From: Cylindrodendrum hubeiense
Lineage: Eukaryota; Ascomycota; Sordariomycetes; Hypocreales; Nectriaceae
Assembly: GCA_014621425.1 (NCBI GenBank)
Contig: JAANBB010000099.1
Location: 1-64,000 of the forward strand
DNA: 64,000 nucleotides
Direction of reading: 5' to 3'
Translations under genes and position numbers: made by a program
Notes under the pieces: model-generated
Seen by the model: only the letters and a program-made list of their open reading frames with translations
What the model was told of the DNA's origin: nothing
The model's database searches: none
Shown: positions 59,614-64,000 of the stretch, piece by piece
Numbering within the stretch: the first letter of the stretch is position 1
Layout of the letters: every line of letters starts with the position of its first letter

Positions 59614-62600
59614 CTACCTCCGCCTTGCTACAACCTCGTCCTCTCTGCCCTCCTCTGCCGCCGCTCTCCCCGCACTCGCCCTCCTGATGTCCATCTTGAA
59701 CGCCGTCCTCAGTCCGCCACTGCTCGGCGTCGAGATAGGCGTGCGGGTCGCCCGCAGCCCGTCGCGGCTCGGTTTCCGGAGTTTCCGCGTCTCAACCCTG
59801 AGTCCCTGCGGCTTCTTCGCCTTGTAGGCCGCCGCCGTAGCGCCGGAGTCGGCCCGCGCGTCTAGGTAATCGAGCCGCGACGGGGCGGGCAGTGGAGGGA
59901 CCGGCGGCGGAGGTGACGAGGAGAATAGGGGTTCCGGGGCGTCGTTGATGAAGCTCTTCCACCCCACGAGGCTATCCATGCTTTGTCTGCGGCCGAGGCT
60001 TGGGTTCTTGCGTCGGAGGTCTTCCTTGCTCCGTACTTTGCTCAGGGTGGATTTGCGGATAGACAGTTTTTCGGGAGCGGCCTCCGCCACCTGCTGTTCT
60101 GCCTTTTCTCTGAAGTAGGCTGCTCGCTCCATCTTTTCCACCTTATCCTCACCCCTGCCGGACATCCAAGGCGACGAGCAGGGCGGCTTAGGCTCTTGCT
60201 CTTCGAACGGCCTCCAGTGCGTAGATGGTGTGAGAGGAGTAGTAGGTGTTCTGCCACCATGGTGAGATCGAACGTGCTTGCGGAATAGGCTCCCGATAGT
60301 TGAAGACGGCGTCCGTTGAACAAGATGTTCCTGCGGTTCTGGTGACGGGGTAGTCGTTTGGTCTGACTTGATGACATTGCCAGTTTGAGGAGCTGGCGTA
60401 GTGATCCGGCTCAGGGGGTCGAATCGTTGAGAGGAGAATCGGTAGGCATCAATCGAGCTCATCGTATTCCCATAAGGGTCCTTCGGGGAGTCTAGGCTCT
60501 GAGAGAAGTCCCATGTCTTATCTGACACTGGTTCAAAGTTGTCTTGGCTGGATATATTGTATCCTTCCTCGGGAAGCTCGCTTGAGTCCGTAAACTCGAA
60601 CTCGTCGCCGTAGGTGCCGTCTTCCTCGACACAACTATCCCGCGGTATTAAAACGCCATTTTTCCAAAAACCGAAGCTGTTCATCCCTGGTGGTGTTATC
60701 GACGATGCTCTTTCAAGGTCCCGTAGTGGAGCTCCCTGTTGGCGGCGAGCAGATCGATCCAGGCCAGAGCTTGCGTTGGATGAGACATGCGAAACTCTCC
60801 TGACAGCCCGCATTTCTCTGGCTGCTTCTTCGACAACCTGTGCAGAGGATTCTGACTGCTCATAATCCTCTATATGACCCATCAACGAGGAGCGAGAAAT
60901 CTTCGATGACGCGATCTGGTCTTTGTAGCGTTGTGGTGTGAAGCCTGACGGGCCGTTTTCTGCAACGTTGAACATCGACTGTGACTCAAGCGCGTTCAGT
61001 GAGTGCGTGGGGGTTATGATACTCGACGAGGAGCGCCGAAGGGTCTTCGGCAAAGTTGCCGAGTCCTTGAAGCCCCCAAGTTGGTACTTCAGTCTCTCCA
61101 GTGCCCTTTCTTCTCCGCTTACTCGGCGCTGGTCATTCTCTATGCAGCTCGTCGGGTATCTTGAGCTTGAGCTGCCGTCCATCTCGAAGGATTCCTGCCT
61201 CCTGTCATCATCATCTCTTTGTTCATCTTCAATGAATTCTTCAATCGCTCTTGACCGCCGACTGCCTTGTTCCCCATCTAACTGAGACTTCCGGCGCCTC
61301 ACTCTAAGCGGCTCCGGCCGTAAGTCTGGCATCATTGAACTGTCCGATTCTGAACTCCAGAGGTGTGCAGAGGATGCTTGAGGGAACTCTGCGCTGAGAC
61401 TTTGAACCAGCTTAGCCTGTCTCGTGTCCTCCAAACGCAAGTGTCCACCAGCGCCTCCAATGACATGCTTTGCCAACGTGGATGGCGTGAGTCGTGAAGT
61501 TGGTTGAATAGCAATCGGGAAATGAGCCATTGGAGTGCGAGCTTCAGACGACATGTATGAGTGAGGACTGAACTCAACAACCACATGCCTAGGTCCTAGA
61601 CTAGCAAAATTTGCAGAAGAAAAGTCCACGATAGATGGCCGAGACTGATTTGCGGGAGTTTTTTTAATACCGACATCTGGAGTTTCCAGGGCCTGGTCTC
61701 TCAAATTTCCCATATACACTGCAGTTTCTGTGCTGTGTTGTGAGAGGGGTGATGAACTTTCACCTTCTCCGTCCATGTCCATCTGTTTCCAAAATTCCTG
61801 CTTCTCGTGGTGTAGATGCGGCTGGTCACGGTGTATTATCGTTGCGGGTTCCTTCTCTGTTCGGACTCGGGGCTTAATTCCAGAAACTGGCTCGGAGACT
61901 GATGAGCTGGTCGTATCGTGGATGGCTCGGTGTCTAGCTTCTCGCCGTTGCTTCTCATCACCCCTTTCATCCTCACAATTTGCTTGGGAAAATTCCTGCT
62001 GTGTTTCTAACTCGGCTCGCACTCTAGAGGTCTCGCCATCGTCGTAGGGAGAAAGGGGTTCGCCAAGTTGTTTGCTCTCCTCGGTCTCAACTTCGAGCGG
62101 CGAATTATTGGGAGGGAAAATCTCATTACTCATGTCAGGATAAGGAAGATCCATAAAGGGAGAAAGAGCCGGCAGGTCGCCAAGATGGAGAGACAGACGT
62201 GGATAGTCTGGGTTCAATGTCTCCTGCTTGAGAGTTGCCACCGATTCATTATCAGAGTCGGCTTGCCCTAAATCAGTGAGATTGCTGGTGCACACACCAT
62301 TTGTAGCTCCTTGGGGAGTAAAGTCTCGTCGAATGGCGTCCGGGATCTTAGGTATGATGAGGAATTTTTCCCAGCGGGGTGTCCAATATCTAACTCCCTT
62401 CGGCTTGGGAAGCTCACAGGGCCGGTCTTCTCGATCGGATAGGGCTTTTTCAATGAGGTAGAGGCGGGCATATTCCATTGGCGACAGGCGAGGTTTCGCG
62501 AGCTTATACTTCAACTTTGGGCCATCTCTTGTCTGTAAGATTGGATGCGCCGTATCCTGGCTCGACTGACTTCGTGAGGCTGTCGGCCTTGGGCTCTGCA

Positions 62601-64000
62601 AACCATTAGTGAGGATGGGCGTGTTGTTGGAGTTACGCCTTGCGCCCAAGCTCCAGGAGCCGGCTTCGGGTATGGGCTCAGGGCTAGAAATCTGAAGCTT
62701 CATGGATGGGCGGCGTTTCCTAATGCCGAGCTTCAGTGTACCAGTAGCAGATGTTTTCTTCTGAGGCTTTTCAGGCGAAAGGTCTTCGGGCAAGGCAATA
62801 TCCACTAGGTCTTGTCGAGATCGCATCTTCTTGACGATCTTCTCGAGAACTTTGGGAGTCAGGTTCGCTCGGAAATACTCTGGAATCGGCGGAAGTGGAG
62901 GCACTGGAGGCACTTCCTGCTTCCTAGTCTGACGTCGCTTCAGCTTGCCAGAGTTTTTCGGGCGGGAGTTGGAGACTTTCTCATATTCCGTGTCGTCATC
63001 GCTGTCAAAACTGTACTAGATGTCTCGACTTTTTGTTTCTTTCGGAATAAGCAGTCCCAGAATCGACATCTCTAACGGTGTCATTTCAAGCTCTTGTGCG
63101 AGGGGATGCTGACAGAACTCCGTTCCAGAGAGGTCTTCGGGGTAACAGAGAATGGGTGGCACAGTTATGTCTCCAGCAAACGCTGCTCCATCTGTCTTGG
63201 CTGGCGAAATCTCTCGGCCCGGCATTCCTTTGAGAAGTGGGTTCGACGATATGATAGCGGAAAGGGATGTCGGTGTGAGCAAAGAGGAGTACCGAGAATC
63301 AAATGATGCATCAGCGCTGATCGTAGCATCAGGGGTAGCTTTTGTCGGGGAGCTGCCGGAGGGCTCTGGACTTGGTGAGCTGTCCTCGAATGATACAAAA
63401 GAAGGCTCCGCGGATGAAGTTCGAGTTGACATTTCTCTGAGACTTCTATGCTCCAAATCATCCAATACAGCCAAGCAGACCTCCTCTAGCTTCTTTGATT
63501 CTTCACAGTATCGGATCAGAGCATCCCGGGCTTGGGCATACCCAGGAATGTCGCACCAACCAAGAAGTTTCATCCGAATCATTTGTTGTCGCTGTTCATA
63601 AAGGGTTTCACTTCCCATCAGGTGCTCGAATACTGAGAATCGGATGCTGTCGCGAAGACCAGCAGAATGGGGCGTCGGGTCAATATCGTCTTCGTCTTGG
63701 AGAAAGACGACAGGGGGGAAGAGGGCATTGAGTCGAGCCATTATCTTTGGCACTTCTTTTGTCTGCTCGCCACTTTTGGTCAAGTCTTCGATGAGAATCT
63801 ATGAAATCCACGTGTCAGTATCTCATACCAGTTTAAATAAGTTCCGATGACTTACACATGTTCTAAAGCCTAGGTGGAAATGGCGATAGTGGATCGAGGC
63901 TTGGCGATCAAGCTCGTCGACGACTTGAAGGTGCCTTTTTTCGGGAGCTGTGATCTCCATTGCCCCCCTTGTCGCTTTCATGAGGCGTAGACGATGGACT
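59614..64000 (-). CDS. Large disordered hypothetical protein, partial, with in-frame TAG
   Basis: The gene enters from the right edge. An exon 64000-63856 and, after a 57-bp GT-AG intron, a frame from 63798 to the stop at 59614 can be read. The N-terminal visible part (about 200 residues, including SIHYRHFHLGFRTC, VPKIMARLNALFPPV and IRYCEESKKLEEVCLAVLDDLE) looks folded and helical; I do not recognise the family. An in-frame TAG lies at 63018-63016. Coding-like sequence continues directly after it (FDSDDDTEYEKV). A phase-2 intron ending in tacag just past the stop would remove it while keeping the frame; otherwise the stop is real or an error. The remaining 1100 residues or so are Ser/Pro/Glu/Arg-rich and probably disordered, ending ARRR. 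Translation start lies outside the window. Confidence 0.65.

Overview
The window looks like nuclear DNA of a filamentous ascomycete (Pezizomycotina), most likely a Sordariomycete and perhaps Hypocreales. The evidence is short GT-AG introns of about 39-210 bp, long GC-rich intergenic spacers, absence of operons, and typical fungal families: a NoxB-type NADPH oxidase, a HET-domain protein, a Zn2Cys6 regulator, a lysine-rich histone H1 and an LrgA-LrgB fusion. The species cannot be read from the sequence alone. All gene models were spliced by hand from the six-frame translation. Reading-frame closure and family motifs support them; no transcript data do.

Layout from left to right. A microbial-type PARG/macrodomain-like protein (724-1755, +). 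SEC24 of the COPII coat (4315-7458, -). Histone H1 (10361-11369, +). A proline-rich NPF-motif protein (13944-15749, +). A 71-residue Cys-rich protein (17420-17635, +). An LrgA-LrgB-type membrane protein (18441-20254, -). A HET-domain protein (21142-22890, -). A doubtful reading frame (23648-24444, +). Mitochondrial glutaryl-CoA dehydrogenase (24974-26371, +). A Ubc4/5-type ubiquitin-conjugating enzyme (27684-28648, +). A NoxB-type NADPH oxidase (31350-33186, +). A mucin-like single-pass surface protein (36906-38438, +). An MFS anion transporter (39885-41577, +). A small GPI-type Ser/Thr-rich protein (43475-43873, +). A Dabb-domain protein (44543-44985, +). A conserved-looking hypothetical gene whose frame is broken twice at G runs (46187-47447, +). 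A Zn2Cys6/AT-hook regulator (48865-51125, -). A spacer of about 8.5 kb with no gene I can support (51126-59613). The 3' part of a large low-complexity protein running off the right edge, with an in-frame TAG (59614-64000, -).

The genes do not form one pathway. They are mostly housekeeping functions (secretion, chromatin, ubiquitination, lysine/tryptophan catabolism) mixed with cell-surface and signalling genes. I did not find a biosynthetic cluster, a CRISPR array, a tRNA or rRNA gene, or an intact transposon. The observations most worth checking are the two +1 G-run frameshifts at 46450 and 46787, the in-frame stop at 63016-63018, the LrgAB fusion, the variant PARG signature and the 8.5-kb gene-free block.
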